This document shows positions 13,718 through 15,327 of a stretch of DNA of 15,327 nucleotides, piece by piece. The notes under the pieces are model-generated. The model worked only from the letters and a program-made list of their open reading frames with translations. It ran no database searches and was not told where the DNA came from. Numbering within the stretch: the first letter of the stretch is position 1; each line of letters starts with the position of its first letter. Origin of the DNA: Gammaproteobacteria bacterium (GTDB lineage: Bacteria > Pseudomonadota > Gammaproteobacteria > Pseudomonadales > Azotimanducaceae). The translations under genes and the position numbers were made by a program. The DNA lies in the NCBI GenBank assembly GCA_003476445.1, contig DMUF01000228.1, forward strand, positions 1 to 15,327, given 5' to 3'.

Positions 13718-15225
13718 TGATCATCGTCAATACATGGAGTCGCGCGCTTGCACGCGCGCTTGCGCTGACCGCGCTACTCGCCTTCGGATCTGCCGCGGTG
13801 GCGGCAGAAGCCGCCGCTGAGGCAGAAGCCCTCGAGCCGACGCCGGCGGATGACCTCAAGGTGACACAGGCCGCAAGCCTGGACGAACTGCTCAGCAACG
13901 TAGAGCAGCGCCGTGTAGTCGAGTCCCGCGAACACAGCCAGCGCGAGGCGACGTTTGCCCGTGACAAAGCCGCTCAGGCGAAAATGCTGGCGGATGCCAA
14001 GGCCGAGCAGGGTCGCGAAGAGCGACGCTCGGAAGCGCTGGAAACTCGGTTCCAGGAAAACGAGACCGCCATCGGCGATCTGCAGGAAGCGCTGGACAAG
14101 CGCCTCGGCTCGCTGCGTGAACTCTTCGGCGTACTGCAGCAGGTAGCCGGCGACACCCGCGGTCTCTTCGAGGGCTCGATCATCAGCGCCCAGTATCCGG
14201 GTCGGGGCGAGTGGCTGAGCGCACTGGCCAAGAAAATGGGCACCTCGACCGAACTGGCCACCATCGAAGAGATGGAAACCCTCTGGTTCGAGCTGCAGCG
14301 TGAAATGACCGAGACCGGTCGTATCGCAAAGTTCAACAGCACGGTAGTGCTTAACAACGGCGATAAGGTCGAGCAGGAAATCATCCGCGTCGGTGCGTTC
14401 AACCTCGTGTCCGACGGCAAGTACATTCAGTTCGACCCGTCCGACGGCAGCCTCGTTGAGCTCCCGCGCCAGCCGAGCGGTCGGTTCACCAGCACGTCCG
14501 AGGCGCTGACGGAAGCGGCTCCGGGCGAAACCATTGCGTTTGGTATCGACCCGACGCGTGGATCACTCCTCAGCCTGCTCATTCAGGCAGCGACGCTTGG
14601 CGACCAGATTGGGTCGCTCATGGGCGGCATCTCCAAGGGCGAATGCTACTTGCCGTGGTGTGATGGTCAGGGCGGTTCCGTCGGTTCCGTCATTATGCTG
14701 TCGGGTCTGCTCGGCGTGTTGATCGGTATCGAGCGTCTCATCACCCTGTCGCTGCAGGCGGCGAAGGTGAACAGCCAGCGCAAGTCCTCCACGATCGATG
14801 AAGGTAACCCGCTGGGTCGGGTGCTCAAGGCCTACGAGGAGAATAAGGACGTCGATCTGGAGACGCTCGAGCTCAAGCTGGGCGAAGCGATCCTCAAGGA
14901 AACGCCTGCGCTGACGAGAAACATCACCCTCATGCAGGTGATCTCCGTGGTAGCGCCGCTCCTCGGTCTGCTGGGTACGGTTATCGGTATGATCATGACG
15001 TTCCAGGCGATCACCCTGTTTGGCACGGGTGACCCCAAGACCATGGCAACCGGTATTTCCACCGCGCTCGTGACCACTGTGCAGGGTCTCGTCGTAGCCA
15101 TCCCGATGACGCTGTTCCACGCCGTGGTCGCAGCGCGCAGCCGCGGGCTCATCCACATCCTGGAAGAGCAGAGCGCCGGCATCATCGCCGATCAGGCGGA
15201 GCGGGCAGGGAAGTCGCTGGGTTAA
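13717..15225 (+). CDS. Long MotA/TolQ/ExbB-family protein with periplasmic coiled coil (TtpC-like)
   Basis: The 502-residue product has a signal peptide (1-30), a charged coiled-coil periplasmic region (about 50-150) and a globular periplasmic part up to about 320. A C-terminal ExbB-type proton-channel domain follows. Its membrane segments lie at about 324-346, 405-430 and 448-472, with family motifs VVAPLLGLLGTVIGMIMTFQ, FGTGDPKTMATGISTALVTT and GLVVAIPMTLFHAVV. This architecture matches TtpC, which is required with ExbB2-ExbD2-TonB2 to energise outer-membrane receptors in Vibrio. Two cysteines (C310 and C315, CYLPWC) lie on the periplasmic side just before the first segment and could form a disulfide. 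The start overlaps the DUF3450 stop by one base, and the next ExbB-like gene begins 52 bases downstream. Confidence 0.93.
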   Translation: MIIVNTWSRALARALALTALLAFGSAAVAAEAAAEAEALEPTPADDLKVTQAASLDELLSNVEQRRVVESREHSQREATFARDKAAQAKMLADAKAEQGREERRSEALETRFQENETAIGDLQEALDKRLGSLRELFGVLQQVAGDTRGLFEGSIISAQYPGRGEWLSALAKKMGTSTELATIEEMETLWFELQREMTETGRIAKFNSTVVLNNGDKVEQEIIRVGAFNLVSDGKYIQFDPSDGSLVELPRQPSGRFTSTSEALTEAAPGETIAFGIDPTRGSLLSLLIQAATLGDQIGSLMGGISKGECYLPWCDGQGGSVGSVIMLSGLLGVLIGIERLITLSLQAAKVNSQRKSSTIDEGNPLGRVLKAYEENKDVDLETLELKLGEAILKETPALTRNITLMQVISVVAPLLGLLGTVIGMIMTFQAITLFGTGDPKTMATGISTALVTTVQGLVVAIPMTLFHAVVAARSRGLIHILEEQSAGIIADQAERAGKSLG

Positions 15226-15277
15226 TCCCGGCGACTGCCTCCCAGGGTTTTGCCACCTTTTAGCGTGAGTCCTGCAC

Positions 15278-15327
15278 ATGTTTTATGAAGCGTATCTCAA
15301 GATCATGACCTTCATGGAAACGGGGGG
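15278..15327 (+). CDS. Start of a second ExbB-like gene (partial, 16 codons)
   Basis: An open frame from ATG 15278 reads MFYEAYLKIMTFMETG and continues out of the window. The short helix followed by F-M-E-T-G-G resembles the N-terminus of ExbB2 proteins in TonB2 clusters, which is what the neighbouring DUF3450 and TtpC-like genes predict. GTGAG at 15264-15268 is a poor ribosome site. With so few residues the family call rests mainly on context. Confidence 0.6.
   Translation, partial: MFYEAYLKIMTFMETG

Overview
The window looks like a chromosomal segment of a high-GC Pseudomonadota, most likely a gammaproteobacterium. The reasons are a PepQ/OPAA-type prolidase, a PhoB of exactly E. coli length, and a DUF3450 / long ExbB-like / ExbB order typical of gammaproteobacterial TonB clusters. 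I cannot place it to genus. It reads as ordinary, densely packed core and metabolic DNA. I saw no mobile element, tRNA, rRNA or CRISPR array.

Layout, left to right. (1) Minus strand, 1-3213: a prolidase (pepQ) followed, with an 8-base overlap, by a dipeptidyl-peptidase IV-type S9 peptidase that runs off the left edge just before its catalytic serine. Together they form a proline-peptide degradation module. (2) Plus strand, 3284-7210: a three-subunit molybdenum hydroxylase of the xanthine dehydrogenase/CO dehydrogenase family in the order FAD, 2Fe-2S, molybdopterin subunit. A small MoaD/ThiS-like protein ending in Gly-Gly follows immediately. The substrate is not evident. (3) Minus strand, 7264-8714: a short-chain dehydrogenase and then a HAD-superfamily protein. 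(4) Plus strand, 8918-9703: a second short-chain dehydrogenase, divergent from the first. (5) Minus strand, 9797-12611: phoB-phoR-phoU, with phoB and phoR overlapping by ATGA and phoU last. No pst transporter genes are in the window. (6) Plus strand, 12944 to the right edge: a secreted DUF3450 coiled-coil protein, a long TtpC-like MotA/TolQ/ExbB protein and the first 16 codons of what looks like a second ExbB. This is the start of a TonB energising cluster.

How they work together: the peptidase pair would recycle proline-containing peptides. The molybdenum hydroxylase operon would oxidise an unidentified aldehyde, N-heterocycle or acyl-CoA-type substrate, and the two SDRs and the HAD protein could belong to related small-molecule catabolism. 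The Pho block senses phosphate and represses or activates the Pho regulon. The right-hand cluster powers outer-membrane transport. The units look independently transcribed, separated by short divergent or convergent gaps that hold several small repeats and hairpins.

Nothing here is an obviously new defence or mobile system. The most noteworthy items are the MoaD-like carrier attached to the molybdenum hydroxylase operon, the HAD protein that lacks the second motif-I aspartate, and the short 11-bp-periodic repeats around the Pho genes.
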